Shown here piece after piece: positions 27,281-37,800 of a stretch of DNA of 64,000 nucleotides; position 1 is the stretch's first letter, and every line of letters starts with the position of its first letter. Source of the DNA: Jidongwangia harbinensis (GTDB taxonomy: Bacteria > Actinomycetota > Actinomycetes > Mycobacteriales > Micromonosporaceae); the NCBI RefSeq assembly GCF_020216025.1, contig NZ_JAIWNC010000019.1, forward strand, positions 155,614 to 219,613. Reading direction: 5' to 3'. The translations under genes and the position numbers were made by a program. The notes beneath the pieces are model-generated. The model worked only from the letters and a program-made list of their open reading frames with translations, was not told the DNA's origin and made no database searches.

Positions 27281-29865
27281 GTCTCGTCGCTCTCCGGCTG
27301 CACGAACGGCACCAGCGACACCGACCGGTCGGTGTGCCGGTCGTGCAGCAACGCCCGGTTCGGCCGCGGCTGCCAGTCCACCTGCCGGCCCAGCATCAGC
27401 GACACGTCCTGCTGCGGCACATTCAGGAACAGCAGGCCGGCGACGTCCTCACGGCCCGCCGAACCGCCGGTCTCCTCGGTGAACCGGCGCAGGCCCCGCC
27501 ACCACGACAACAGGTGCACACCCCGACCCGGCCCCTCCCGCAGCAACGGCCGCAACAGCGGCAGAGCGCCGGGCGCCACCGCGTCCATGCCGAACACCAC
27601 CCGGTACCCCGGCCGCTCCAGATCCAGCTCCGCGGCCAGCCCGGCGGCGTCCACCTCCACCACCTCCTGCCAGTGGGCGATCTCCACGGCCAGCGCCTTG
27701 GCCAGCTCGTCACCCTCGGCGACCAGCGACGAGATGACGAACCGGGTGGACCGCGGCGGATGGAACGCGGCGACACTGCGCGCGGCCGCGTCCAGCACCT
27801 GCGCCCCGGTCGCCAGCGAACCGAAGATTGCCAGATGCCGTCCCGGGGAGGCGTCCAACGGAAACGCGGCCGTGGACAGGTTCACGTCGATCACCCGGCC
27901 GACCAGAGCGGCCGGGCGCCCGGTGCGGCCGGCCAGCGTTGCCCGGTACGTCGGGTCGTCGGCCAGGTGCTGGTGGGCGTACCCGGCGAAGATGCGCGGC
28001 GGCACGGCCTCCGGGTCACGGGCGTCCCAGAGCCGATGCCGGAGGTCACTGAGCGCGGTGCGGTCCGCGTGCGGATCGGGGAAACGTACGGTGCGTTCGT
28101 GACCTCGGGTCGCGCCCCGCGGACCACCCAGACCACCGGCGGTGTTCACCACGGCGGTACCCAGCGGAAGCCCCGCCGCGGAGTCGTTGGTGGGCTCCAG
28201 CACGTCGCCGCCGCCCGGCAACGCGATGCGCACCGGGAACTGGCCGAAAATCGAGTCCCGCTTGGCGTACAGCGCCTCCACGCCCAGCACGGTCTGGCTC
28301 GCCAGGATCAGATGGATGCCGTACGAGCGGCCCTTGCGGGCCAGCGACTCCAGCAGCGCCACGCCCTCGCTCGCCGTCGCGTCGTTCCCGGCCAGCAGCA
28401 CCTGGAACTCGTCGATCACACACAGCACCCGCGGCATCGGCCGGCCCCGGCCCTCCTCGGCGGCCACCGCCCGCAGATCCGCGAACTTCGTCACCCCGGC
28501 CCGCTTGTAGGCCATCGACCGCCGGGTCATCTCCTCGTCCAGCTCGCGCAGCACGGCCAGGCCGTACTCCCGGTCCGACTCCACGCCGACCGCCCGGGCG
28601 TGCGGCAACCAGGTGCGGTCCCGCTGCGTCGGCACGAACTCCGCGAACGACACGCCCTCCTTGAAGTCGAGCAGGTACAGCGCCAGCTCGTCCGGGTCGT
28701 ACCGGGCGCCCAGGCCGTACAGCACGTTGATCAGGAAGGCGGTCTTGCCGGCACCGGACCGGCCGCCGACCATCCAATGTGGCGTCAGGTCGTTGAAGTG
28801 CAACACCACCGGGGTGTCCCCGTCGTGCCCGACCGGAGTGGTCAACGAATCGGCGGCGCTGGTGCTCCACGGCTCCTCGCCCGGATCCGGCAGCAGATCC
28901 GGCAGCGTCACCCGGGACGCCGCCGCGGAATCCGCGACCAGCTCCTCACACACCGCCTCCACCAGGTGCGGCGGCGGGTCCTCGTCGAGGAAGACCGGCG
29001 CGTTCAGCCACACCGCACCGGGAGCCGACCCGAACGTGCCGCCCGGCGGATCACCGACCACCGCGTACGGATTACGCAGCGACACCATGGTGGCGTGCTT
29101 CAACGGCGGCTGGGTGGTGTCCGGCGTCAGCGGCGGCGGCGGCCAACCGGCCACGATCAGGTGCAGACCGGACTCCGGGCCCTGCTGCGCCAGCGCGGCG
29201 ATGCGGTTCAGCTCGCCGCCGTCGGTCAACTCCGGCAGGCCCGCGATGACCAGCAACATGGTCCGGTCCCGGCGGCCCCGCCGGATCGCGCTGCCGCGAA
29301 CCGGGCGCAACCACTGCTCCGCCTCGTGCAGAACGGCACGCAGGCCGGTGCGGTCGGTGGCCGGCGGCGAGATCAGCCCGGCGTCGGCGAGCGCCGCGAA
29401 CGGTGCGAACACGGTGCCACCCCCGGCGCCGTCCACCGCCCGGATCAGCAACGACCCGGCCGGAGCGGTGGCCAGCAGGCGCAGCAGCACACTGCGGATC
29501 AGCCCCGAGACACGCTGATCCCGGGCATCCTGATCGACCGTCAGATGCCCCACCCCGAGAAGCGGAACGATCGCCGGGAAACGCACGTCGTCCAGCGGCT
29601 GCGCGGTGCCGACCCGGACGAACTGCGGCGGATGCGGCCCACCCAGCGGGGTGATCGGCGACTGGGCGTCCAGCGTCGCCCCGAGCCAGCCCGGCGCCAA
29701 CTCGTTCGCCGCCGCCTTCAGCCGCTCGGCAAGGCGATACTGCTCCCGAGGATCGGCCACGGCCGGCGCCTGCGACTCCAGCGCGACCCCGGCCGCCTCC
29801 GCGACGGCCTCGGCCTGACGGTGCAGAGCAGCGGCCTGATCGATCCGTGAACCCGAATCCGCCAC
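27277..29865 (-). CDS. FtsK/SpoIIIE-type ATPase with one intact and two degenerate modules
   Basis: An 862-residue protein with three FtsK-like modules. The central one is intact, with Walker A GGRSGAGKT near residue 367 and Walker B VLCVIDEFQVLL near 480. It also has a RKGRSYGIHLILASQ segment like EccC/EssC motors. The first module (GVGHLTVDQDARDQ near 110) and the last (FGSLATGAQVLDAA near 685) keep the fold pattern but have lost the GKS/T. No membrane helix is present. The GTG at 29865 follows GGAGGTG at 8 nt. It heads a three-gene unit with the membrane and helical proteins. It may be a secretion motor, or a DNA translocase; the EccC-like layout favours protein export. Confidence 0.85.
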   Translation of the reverse strand: MADSGSRIDQAAALHRQAEAVAEAAGVALESQAPAVADPREQYRLAERLKAAANELAPGWLGATLDAQSPITPLGGPHPPQFVRVGTAQPLDDVRFPAIVPLLGVGHLTVDQDARDQRVSGLIRSVLLRLLATAPAGSLLIRAVDGAGGGTVFAPFAALADAGLISPPATDRTGLRAVLHEAEQWLRPVRGSAIRRGRRDRTMLLVIAGLPELTDGGELNRIAALAQQGPESGLHLIVAGWPPPPLTPDTTQPPLKHATMVSLRNPYAVVGDPPGGTFGSAPGAVWLNAPVFLDEDPPPHLVEAVCEELVADSAAASRVTLPDLLPDPGEEPWSTSAADSLTTPVGHDGDTPVVLHFNDLTPHWMVGGRSGAGKTAFLINVLYGLGARYDPDELALYLLDFKEGVSFAEFVPTQRDRTWLPHARAVGVESDREYGLAVLRELDEEMTRRSMAYKRAGVTKFADLRAVAAEEGRGRPMPRVLCVIDEFQVLLAGNDATASEGVALLESLARKGRSYGIHLILASQTVLGVEALYAKRDSIFGQFPVRIALPGGGDVLEPTNDSAAGLPLGTAVVNTAGGLGGPRGATRGHERTVRFPDPHADRTALSDLRHRLWDARDPEAVPPRIFAGYAHQHLADDPTYRATLAGRTGRPAALVGRVIDVNLSTAAFPLDASPGRHLAIFGSLATGAQVLDAAARSVAAFHPPRSTRFVISSLVAEGDELAKALAVEIAHWQEVVEVDAAGLAAELDLERPGYRVVFGMDAVAPGALPLLRPLLREGPGRGVHLLSWWRGLRRFTEETGGSAGREDVAGLLFLNVPQQDVSLMLGRQVDWQPRPNRALLHDRHTDRSVSLVPFVQPESDET

Positions 29866-30022
29866 CGCCGCCTCACCTCCTGTGTGCGCTCAAACCGTAT
29901 CCCAGGTGAGCCGGTGGTTCGTGTTGCGCTGCCGATGCATGTGATGTGGCGTCCCTCGATGATCCCCCCGGGCGCCATTTCGGGCAGGTGGCGGTCAACG
30001 GTCCGGAGTGGGCGGAAGCTAC

Positions 30023-30028
30023 TAAAGT
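30023..30028 (+). promoter_or_regulatory. Candidate leaderless -10 element (TAAAGT)
   Basis: TAAAGT fits TANNNT and is 6 nt from the GTG at 30035. It lies in the divergent gap with the FtsK-like ATPase gene. Confidence 0.4.
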
Positions 30029-30034
30029 TGGGGT

Positions 30035-30631
30035 GTGCAGCCGCCTGAGCCCGCGACCGGTCCCGCCCAGCAGCCTGGTCCGGGCGGTCCGTCGCCGGTG
30101 GTGCCGCCGCAGCCCGGTCCGGGTGGGTCGCCGGTGCCGCCGGTCGCTCCTGGGACGGGGAAGCCGCGAAATCGGCGGTTGCGGTTGGTGCTGGCCCTGG
30201 GGGCGGGAATCCTGGGGTTGTTCTGCTTAGGCGGCGTCGGGGTGTTCGTCTCCCTGTACGACGAGGCGACTGAAATCAAGCGAAGCGCCCCAGATGCCGT
30301 GGTGGACAATTTCCTCGGCGCCTATCTGACAAGCCGTAACGACGCGGATGCTTCCCTATATACATGCGGTGCCGAGGCCAATTTGAGTGCGCTTACTTCC
30401 TTGCGCACCGAGATGCTCAATCGAGAGCAGAAGTTTGGAACGTCAGTGGCCGCCACCTGGGCGGACATGGAAGTAGCCGGGACCGCCAACACCCGCAAAT
30501 CGGTGGCTGTCGAGCTAACTATTGCGGGGTGGTCGGACGGGCAGCAGGTAAGCAGTCGTAAGGAGCTGTGGAGTTTCGACGTAGTCGACCGGAACGGCTG
30601 GCGCGTGTGTGGTGCGGCGAAACAGGCGTGA
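30035..30631 (+). CDS. Single-pass membrane protein with an outer NTF2-like (Rv0361/DUF4878-type) domain
   Basis: A 198-residue protein with a Pro/Gly-rich cytosolic start (about 1-45), one helix (VLALGAGILGLFCLGGVGVFV) and an outer domain of about 125 residues with two cysteines. The pattern (helix, then APDAVVDNFLGAYL and a C-terminal VDRNGWRVCGA) resembles small NTF2-like lipoproteins and membrane proteins of actinobacteria. The exact family is uncertain. From about 30240 to 30620 the DNA is clearly less GC-rich than around it. It converges with the T4SS-like operon 4 nt away. Confidence 0.7.
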   Translation: MQPPEPATGPAQQPGPGGPSPVVPPQPGPGGSPVPPVAPGTGKPRNRRLRLVLALGAGILGLFCLGGVGVFVSLYDEATEIKRSAPDAVVDNFLGAYLTSRNDADASLYTCGAEANLSALTSLRTEMLNREQKFGTSVAATWADMEVAGTANTRKSVAVELTIAGWSDGQQVSSRKELWSFDVVDRNGWRVCGAAKQA

Positions 30632-30635
30632 CGTG

Positions 30636-31238
30636 TCATTCGACCCAAAGAAGGTGGACTGGGATTTCGAGGGTTGGGGGGGTGCGGCCGCTCCACGCCC
30701 AGCGATACCAGTCCAACTCCGTGGTCACCCGGGCGCAGATGTCGCCGTCATCGCTGGTGTGCAGTTCGGTCACCGCGCGCAGATCGCGCCGCTCCCCGCC
30801 GTCCTCCAACATCTGAACGACTCGCCGTCCGGTCAGCCGGTCCGCGTCCAGAGCGGCCACCGGCGTCCGGCGCGGCGGTTCGTCCAGCGAGACGAGCCGG
30901 GACACCACGTCGTCGGTCGGTGTCGCGGTACCGGCCATCCCGTACTCCTCGGCCCACACCCGCTCGACCGGCACCAACGGTGCGAACACCTCGGTCTGCT
31001 CGGCCTCGGCGCGGTACCACTCCGCCTCCGGCATCACCGGCACGTACGTGCGGCTGCCCTGCACCACCTTCTCGTCGGCGCGCAGGTCGCCGCGCCAGCC
31101 GTGCCCCGGCAACCCGATGAGCACCCGGCGCCCGCGAAGCTGACCGGCCATGGTGGCGGGCGTGGGTACCACGGGCCGCGGTTGCTCCGGCGCCCAGCCG
31201 GGGTGCCCGGCGAACGGGTCCGGCACGGCGCCGGTCAT
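30636..31238 (-). CDS. Hypothetical soluble protein, last gene of the T4SS-like operon
   Basis: A 200-residue protein without signal peptide or membrane segment, rich in acidic and aromatic residues. No family was recognised. The ATG overlaps the stop of the wall hydrolase gene (ATGA), so it is part of the type IV secretion-like operon. The gene may encode an accessory or cytosolic partner; nothing in the sequence indicates an enzyme. Confidence 0.7.
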   Translation of the reverse strand: MTGAVPDPFAGHPGWAPEQPRPVVPTPATMAGQLRGRRVLIGLPGHGWRGDLRADEKVVQGSRTYVPVMPEAEWYRAEAEQTEVFAPLVPVERVWAEEYGMAGTATPTDDVVSRLVSLDEPPRRTPVAALDADRLTGRRVVQMLEDGGERRDLRAVTELHTSDDGDICARVTTELDWYRWAWSGRTPPTLEIPVHLLWVE

Positions 31239-32350
31239 CCTTCACCTCCGAGGGGTGCGCCCTTGCTCTGCATGAAGTCCACCGGGTCGACGGCGCCGCG
31301 GCTGGTCCGGTCGTTGTTGAGGTGTACCTCGAAGTGGAGGTGCGGCCCGGACGAGTTGCCGCTGGAGCCGACGCGTCCGATGGGTTGCCCGGCGGCCACC
31401 TCGTCACCCACGTCGACGGACGGCCGTTGGATCAGGTGGCAGTACCGGGTCATTTCGTTGCCGGCGTGCACGATCTCCACCATCCAGCCGCAGCCGCCCT
31501 TGCCGGGATAGCCGTCGACGTTACAGCTCCGCCGGCCGCGCCGGTCCTCGTCGCATTTCATCACGGACACGACGCCGCTGGCGACCGCGGCGATCGGCGT
31601 GTACTTGCCGACGATCAGGTCAACGCCCTGGTGCGTCGGCCGAGATCTGGTGCGAAAGCCGGAGCCGACGACCGACTTGAGAGGAATGGTCCAGCCGCCG
31701 GCGGCGATCTTCCCGCCTGCCGCACACACCATGGCAAGCGAGTCGCCTACGGCGTTGGCCGCGCCGTTGGTCAGCAGGTTGACGATCTGCGCAGCGAGCG
31801 ACTCGTGCTTGGCGTACGCGTTGGGGTAAGCGCTCCGCTGCACCCGCTGGGCCGCGCGGGTGAGCGACATCCGCTCCCAGCCCTTGACCGTCTGCAGTTT
31901 CTCGTAGAACTTGCGACTCGCGTAGACCGGGTCCTGCACCTGCGCCGGCGTGCCCCATCCGGTGCTGGGCCGCTGCTGGAAGAGGCCGAGCGAGTCGTGG
32001 TCGTTCCGTTCGCCGAGGAAACCCAGGTTGGTGAGGCGCGACTCCTGCATGGCGGTGGCGACCGCGATCACCCACGCACGCGGCGGCAGCTTCAGGTCCG
32101 AACCGACGTTGATGATGATGGCCGCGTTGCGGATCTGCTCCACGCCGTACTCGGCCACCCTCGGCAATTCGCCGTCCGGATCGATCGGTCCGCCCTGCCC
32201 ACATCCGAGCGTGGAAAAGGCGTTGGAGTTGTCCTCATTGCCCAGCCCGCCGAGCAGGATCGCGCTGACCGATCCGCCGCAGCACAACAGCACCAGCGTC
32301 GCTACCAGGGCCACGATCAGCCCGATCCGGGACGGGCGAGGCAGGCTCAT
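31235..32350 (-). CDS. Two-domain cell-wall hydrolase: lytic transglycosylase-like plus M23 peptidase (VirB1-type role)
   Basis: A 371-residue exported enzyme. A membrane segment (GLIVALVATLVLLCCGG) is followed by a lysozyme-like domain (about 65-190) with the catalytic-type Glu in ATAMQESRL and the SLGLFQQRP segment. A C-terminal M23 metallopeptidase domain has HQGVDL and GPHLHFEVH, giving the usual zinc ligands. Enzymes of this build open the peptidoglycan for type IV secretion channels in Gram-positive systems. The gene overlaps both neighbours by ATGA. Confidence 0.88.
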   Translation of the reverse strand: MSLPRPSRIGLIVALVATLVLLCCGGSVSAILLGGLGNEDNSNAFSTLGCGQGGPIDPDGELPRVAEYGVEQIRNAAIIINVGSDLKLPPRAWVIAVATAMQESRLTNLGFLGERNDHDSLGLFQQRPSTGWGTPAQVQDPVYASRKFYEKLQTVKGWERMSLTRAAQRVQRSAYPNAYAKHESLAAQIVNLLTNGAANAVGDSLAMVCAAGGKIAAGGWTIPLKSVVGSGFRTRSRPTHQGVDLIVGKYTPIAAVASGVVSVMKCDEDRRGRRSCNVDGYPGKGGCGWMVEIVHAGNEMTRYCHLIQRPSVDVGDEVAAGQPIGRVGSSGNSSGPHLHFEVHLNNDRTSRGAVDPVDFMQSKGAPLGGEG

Positions 32351-32898
32351 GGCCCGTCCCAGTCGACGCCGTCCACCAGCCAGCGCCCGTCCGGAGCGAT
32401 CAGACGCAACGTCAGCTTGCCGGAGTCGACGGTGACGGTCGCATCGACCAGCCCTTCACCGACCGGGATCAGTTCGGGGCGGCCGATCACCCGGGACGCC
32501 GGTACGTCCGCCGGATCCGTGTCGGCCAGTTGGTCGGAGAGGTCCTTCGTCGCATTGGGTACCAGCTTGTCGTGCCAGGCTTTGGCGCTGACGTCCTGGT
32601 GGTTCACCCACGCTGAGGCGAAGGCATAGGCGACCGCCTCAGGCTGCGCGGTACCCGGGCTGGTGGTGGGCGACGGTGGCGGTCCTGGCGAAATGACGCT
32701 GTCCTCGTCGTCCGGGTTGACGCTGAGGGCCGGTGCCGCGGAGGGCGCCGAGATCGGCAACCGGCCGGTGCCGCTGCCGTCGGCGAAGACCCGTCCGATC
32801 CCCACGATCGCCAGCACCAGGACGGCGATGACCAGGGCGACACCCCACCGGGACCGGAAGATCCCGGTGAGACTGCGTTCCAGAAAGCGGGGAGACAT
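32347..32898 (-). CDS. VirB8-like single-pass membrane protein of the T4SS-like operon
   Basis: A 183-residue protein with a short cytosolic N-terminus, one helix (ALVIAVLVLAIVGIG), a Ser/Pro linker and a C-terminal domain of about 90 residues that looks NTF2-like (AVAYAFASAWVNHQD ... GRWLVDGVDWDGP). That topology and position fit VirB8/TcpC-type scaffold proteins. The match is structural, not a strong sequence signature. It lies 6 nt after the TrbL-like gene and overlaps the hydrolase gene by ATGA. Confidence 0.7.
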   Translation of the reverse strand: MSPRFLERSLTGIFRSRWGVALVIAVLVLAIVGIGRVFADGSGTGRLPISAPSAAPALSVNPDDEDSVISPGPPPSPTTSPGTAQPEAVAYAFASAWVNHQDVSAKAWHDKLVPNATKDLSDQLADTDPADVPASRVIGRPELIPVGEGLVDATVTVDSGKLTLRLIAPDGRWLVDGVDWDGP

Positions 32899-32904
32899 AA
32901 TGGG

Positions 32905-34872
32905 TCACTTCGCCTCGGTACGCACCCGCGGCTCCGCCGTCTCGCGGGTCGTGCTCTGCGTCTCCGGACGGTAGATCGCGTACGACGAAGGCCGCTCCGC
33001 CACGTCGGGCTCGCTCCAGGTGGCCGCGCGGCGCGAGCGGGCCGGGCCGGCGCTGGTCGGGGTGCGCGCGGACGTGGCCTCGTCCGGTACCGACTCGAGG
33101 CCGTCCGGTCGACTCGGCCGTTCGGACGCGTCCCGCGATTCCGACGCCGACACCGACGTCAACTCGCGACGGTCGTTGGCGGCGTGCGCGGGGTCCTCCA
33201 GCCGGGCTTCCGGGCGCAGATTGGTCTGCTCGACGTAGACGCCGCGTCCCTTGGTGATGACCGGCTCGCGAGTACCGCCGCCTTCCGCCACCTCCAGCTT
33301 CGCGGCCTCCCGCATGTCCCGGAAGAACCGCCGGTGCCAACCGCCCGCGGACGCGATGGCCCGCGTGCTGTCCTTGCCGCCGAGTTGGGTGATGCGCCGG
33401 TAGGGCCGCAGCAACAGCCAGCCGACCACGCCGCAGAGCCAGACGAGCACGACCTGCAGCCACCCGGCCAGACTGCCGGTGTTCATGATGAGGTCGACAG
33501 CGAAGAGATAGATCGCCGCACCGGTTCCGAAGATCGCGATGTTGAACAGGGCGGCGACGACCGCGTTACCGAGCCGGCGGATGCCCGCACTGGCCGGTCG
33601 CAGCAGACCGACCGTGCCCAGAATCGGCGCGGCGATGACCGCCCATCGGAAGATCAGGAAGCCGAGCAGGACCAGCAGCGAGGCGGTGAGATCGAACATT
33701 GCAAACATGATCGCCGCGAGTACGGCGATAAAGCCAGCACCAATCCGATCTATTCCGTTAATGCCCTGCAGGTATTCGTACGCTTCTGGGTCCTCTTGGC
33801 TGATTTGTTCGGCAACCTTTTCCCACTGTTCCTTCTTGCGATCTAGGGTGCCGCCGCGAGCTTCTGGATTATTTCGCAGACGCTGTGCCTCGTCCCAGGT
33901 TAACGACCGGGCGTCGTATAGTGCCCGCCCGTATTTCTTGGCCGTTTCACTGTCGGCGGATCCTAGTAGACCACGTAGCCAGTTCCGATACAGCATGGTT
34001 TCGGTCGCGGTATCGCTAGCTCGCACGGCCGGTGGCCGATTGTCTTCGCATGCGCCCGGAGTGGGATCGTCACACTTTCCGGCCGTCGAAGTCTGAGCTC
34101 GCGGTCCAACCGCATCATGTACTACGCCCAGCGTTCCGATCAGGCTCTCGTCCGCGATATTGGCAGACCGTACCGGCCATGCCGCGATCGCAGTTACCGC
34201 GACCATGATGAGGATGGCCCAGCCGGCGGTGGTCGTCGCAGCACCCATGTCAGCTTGCCGCGACCGCCACATCAAGTAGAGACCGACGATCGCCAACGTG
34301 ATGACCCCGAAGACGCTGAAGACCTTCTGGTAAACCGCCTTGGTGGCTTCCTCAACTAGTGGGTCAGCCCATCCCCATAGCGACTGCGGATCCCAGGCGC
34401 GTTCCCGCAGCGCGTTCGAGGCGCCGATGATGGCTGTGGCGATCATGAACTCGCCGTTCGCCACGGTCGTTTCGAACTTGTATTCGGGATCTATAAGGGT
34501 CGATGCACATCCGTTATCGAGGTCATAGGTGGTGTAGCTGTAGCCGGCGTATCCGTAGATGCTGTAGTAGCCCTTAGGGCCTGGCTTCGACGATGAGGCT
34601 GGCCGCTCCGCGAACCAACCTGCCAGCCCGGAGTCCGGCGTGCTCGGCGTAGGCGGAGTCAAACACCGCGCCCGGTTCTCGGTTACGTCCGCCAGCCGGT
34701 CGACGCACCCCCGCATGTCCCGCTGCCACTCCTCGGTGCTGCAGGCGCCGCCGGGGGCTCGCTCCGGCACCGGTGCCGCCGTCGCGCCGCTCGGCGCTGC
34801 CACCGCCCATGCGATAGAAGCCACCACCGCCACCAGCACGGTGAGTACCAGAGCGCACGCCCGCCGCACCAT
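32905..34872 (-). CDS. VirB6/TrbL-like polytopic membrane protein
   Basis: A 655-residue protein with a signal peptide ending near ATAA, a Cys-containing outer region and about six membrane helices between residues 190 and 490. A hydrophilic tail rich in Ser/Arg/Glu follows. VirB6/TrbL proteins form the inner-membrane channel of type IV systems. The ATG at 34872 has GGAGGT 8 nt upstream, inside the end of virB4. A longer frame back to 35949 is a shadow of virB4. DNA between about 33690 and 34560 is less GC-rich than its neighbours, a sign of horizontal origin. Confidence 0.82.
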   Translation of the reverse strand: MVRRACALVLTVLVAVVASIAWAVAAPSGATAAPVPERAPGGACSTEEWQRDMRGCVDRLADVTENRARCLTPPTPSTPDSGLAGWFAERPASSSKPGPKGYYSIYGYAGYSYTTYDLDNGCASTLIDPEYKFETTVANGEFMIATAIIGASNALRERAWDPQSLWGWADPLVEEATKAVYQKVFSVFGVITLAIVGLYLMWRSRQADMGAATTTAGWAILIMVAVTAIAAWPVRSANIADESLIGTLGVVHDAVGPRAQTSTAGKCDDPTPGACEDNRPPAVRASDTATETMLYRNWLRGLLGSADSETAKKYGRALYDARSLTWDEAQRLRNNPEARGGTLDRKKEQWEKVAEQISQEDPEAYEYLQGINGIDRIGAGFIAVLAAIMFAMFDLTASLLVLLGFLIFRWAVIAAPILGTVGLLRPASAGIRRLGNAVVAALFNIAIFGTGAAIYLFAVDLIMNTGSLAGWLQVVLVWLCGVVGWLLLRPYRRITQLGGKDSTRAIASAGGWHRRFFRDMREAAKLEVAEGGGTREPVITKGRGVYVEQTNLRPEARLEDPAHAANDRRELTSVSASESRDASERPSRPDGLESVPDEATSARTPTSAGPARSRRAATWSEPDVAERPSSYAIYRPETQSTTRETAEPRVRTEAK

Positions 34873-34874
34873 AT

Positions 34875-37800
34875 TCAGACCTCCAGATCTGACAGGCTGT
34901 GATCGGCCTGGCTGGGCAGGATCGACGGCGCCGCCTTGGCCGCCGTGGGAGTCGTGTCCAGGTGTTCCAGCAGCCCTTCGACGTACGACACGTCGACGCG
35001 CACCTTCTGCACGCGCCCGTCGACGTCGCGCATCACGAACTCGCGGAAGCCCAGCCGGTTCGACGACGACGTGTCGGCCTGGGACAGCGAGGCCAGCGTC
35101 GCCTCGTACCCGTCGTGCACCGGCACCCGCAGCAACCGCAACGCCTCGGAGGCGATTTCCTGGTCTTCGGCTATCCGGCCGACGAACACCGTGGATACCA
35201 GGTTCTGGACGTCGAGGCCGAGGATGTCGCGGGGGTTCTGCGACGCGACCAGGGCGGCCAGGTTCCACTTGCGGGAGTCGCGGGCCAGGCGGACCAGGAA
35301 CGACCGGCCGGAACGCCAGCCTTCCATGAAGTGTGCCTCGTCCAGGCCGACCATTTTGCGGGACGACATCGCGCCGCCGTAGCAGCGGCGGACGGCGAGC
35401 CGGTGTGCGGTGTGCAGCATCGGCAGGGCCAGCGATTCCTCGGCCGACCAGTACTCGCGCTCGATCTTCATGTCGGGCAGTCGCAGCCCGGCCATGGTGA
35501 TCACGGTGAGTGCCGAGTCGGCGCTCAGCAGGTGGGCCGGTGGCGAGCCGAAGAACAGCAGGGCGAGCGGCATCTCGGCGGTGTCCAGGAGCAGGTTGGC
35601 CAGCTCCTTGCCGTTGTCGTCCAACGTCTGCAGGGTACGGACGACGTCGTCGAGCGTGGACGTCTCCTCGGCGGGCACCTGGCGTACCGCGTGCCGCAGC
35701 AGTGTGGCGGTCGACGCCTCCTTGGCGACCTGCGGCGGCACCAGCATCGAGCAGATGTCCTGCACCAGCATCCGGCGTTCGGCGCGCGAGTTGGACACCG
35801 CGATCTCGAACTCGCGGTCGCCCGTCGGCCCGGTCGCGAACTCCGACCGGACCGGCGTGGGGATCAGCGCGTACGGCGCGAGCGTGCCCTGCTCCGATCC
35901 GGTCAGATTCAACACGCGGGAGTACGGCCGCAGCTCCGGCATCGAGCACAGCCGGGCCAGCGGGCCGGACGGGTCGAGCAGGGTGACCTGGACGCCGCGG
36001 CGGGCGTTCAGGTAGCCGAGCGCGCCCATCAGCGTCGACTTGCCACCGCCGGGCTCGGCGACGAACACGCCCAGGCCGGAACGCTCCCGGACCTCCATCG
36101 GGAAGTGCAGGTCGAGGAACACCGGCCGGCGGCAGGTGCCGGCGGTACGCCCGATCAGGTCGCCGCGCCGGTCACCGACCGTGGACGCGGCCTGGGGCAG
36201 CGCCGCGGCCAGCAGCTTCACCGGCATCCGCCGCACGTACCCGGTATTGGCGATCGGCTCGCCCGGAATGAACTCCCTGGCCAGCTGGTCCTGGTTTTTC
36301 GGATGCTGCAGTGAGATGCGCAGTTCGCGGGAGTACAGCTGGATCAGCCGGCGGGCCCGTTCGAGGCATTCCTCGCGGGTGGCGCCGCCGACCGCGATCC
36401 GGTGCCAGCCGTGCGCACGGGCCGACTCGACCGGCAGCCCGGTGGTCATCTCGTCGCCGATCACCAGCGCCCGCTTGGCCAGACGTTCCAGTTCGGGCGG
36501 CGCGTCGATGCCGTGCTCGGCGTAGTCCAGCTGCTGCGAGCGGATCATCCGGAGCCGGTGCTCGAGGTTCTTGAACGAGCTGCCGGAGCCGAGGATGTCG
36601 ATCCGCGAGGACAGTTCCATGGGCCACGGCAGCCGTTCGTGGAAGTGCAGCCACGGCTCGTGCTTCTCGGGGATCTCCAGCGGCTCCATCCGCCCCACGG
36701 ACAGCACCGCGACGTGCCGTTCCTCGCCGGTCATGCGGTTCACCAGCTTGACCGTCGAACCGTACGGCGTGCGGTACCGCTCGACCTGCTCGGTGAGCGC
36801 CAGCAGGTCGCCGGTGTCCCACTGCCCGCTGGTCACCGGCGACAGCGGCCCGGGCGGGGCCATGCAGAGCGCCACCGAGCGGTAGAGCAGCCATTCCAGT
36901 TCCTGCGGCGTGACCCGGCGGCCACGCATGCCGAACGCGTTGAGCACCTCGTCGAACTGCTCGACGGTACGGCCCAGCTTGCGCCGTTCGCCGTCGGTCG
37001 TGCCCCGGCCGAACAGCCGCAGGATGCGTTCGGAGAATGTGTCGCCCAGCGACCGGCGGGCGAACGTCACACCGAGGTACGTCTGCCCCTCGGCGTGGTT
37101 GACCGAGAGCAGGTGCCGCTGCGCGGCGACCAGGTGGTCGGACCACGAGGTCGCGCCGGTCACGTCCGAGAGCGGCTTGGCGGTCAGCGAGTCGACGGTA
37201 CGGGCCCACTCGTCGGCGGGGAACGGCCGGCTGGTGCGCCGCAGGTGCAGCCGGAACCCGGCCAGACCGGCGTACTGCTCGGAGATCGCCGAGAGCAGCG
37301 CCTCCCGTTCGGCGTCGGGGCGGAATGCCCACCGCACCTCGGGCAGCGAGTACCAGGCGGTGACCGTGCTCTGGGTGAAGGTCAGGTGCCCGGCGATCTC
37401 ACTGATCTCGAGTTCCATGGAGGGGTCGCGGTCGCTGAACTTCAGCTTGTGCGGACGCAGCGGCGCCGGCTTGACGTCCTTCTTGGCCGGTACGGCCGGC
37501 AGGTTCCGTGGCTCCTCGCGCTTCTTGCGGCGACGTGCGGGGATCTTGCTCTTCTGCCGGGCCGGCGCCTTCTCCGGCATCGGGGCGGGCAGGTCGGCAT
37601 GGTCGTCGACGGCCGGCGCGGGGAGCGCCGCCACCGGGGTGACGCCCGGCACGGCATCGACCGGCGGCGCGGCCTGTGCCCCGTCGGCGGCCGCGACGGC
37701 GTGCGGCGCGACGGCGTGCGGCGCGACAGCGTGCGGTGGGACATCGGGTGCGCCGCCCGTCTGCCACAGCGGCGGGGTGGACACCGGCGCCGCCGACACC

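Noticed and set aside
27277..29865. The FtsK-like ATPase as VirD4 coupling protein of the T4SS-like operon
   Set aside because: Three-module layout and RKGRSYGIHLILASQ segment resemble EccC/EssC, it has no membrane helices, and it lies in a separate unit. Not excluded, but not supported.
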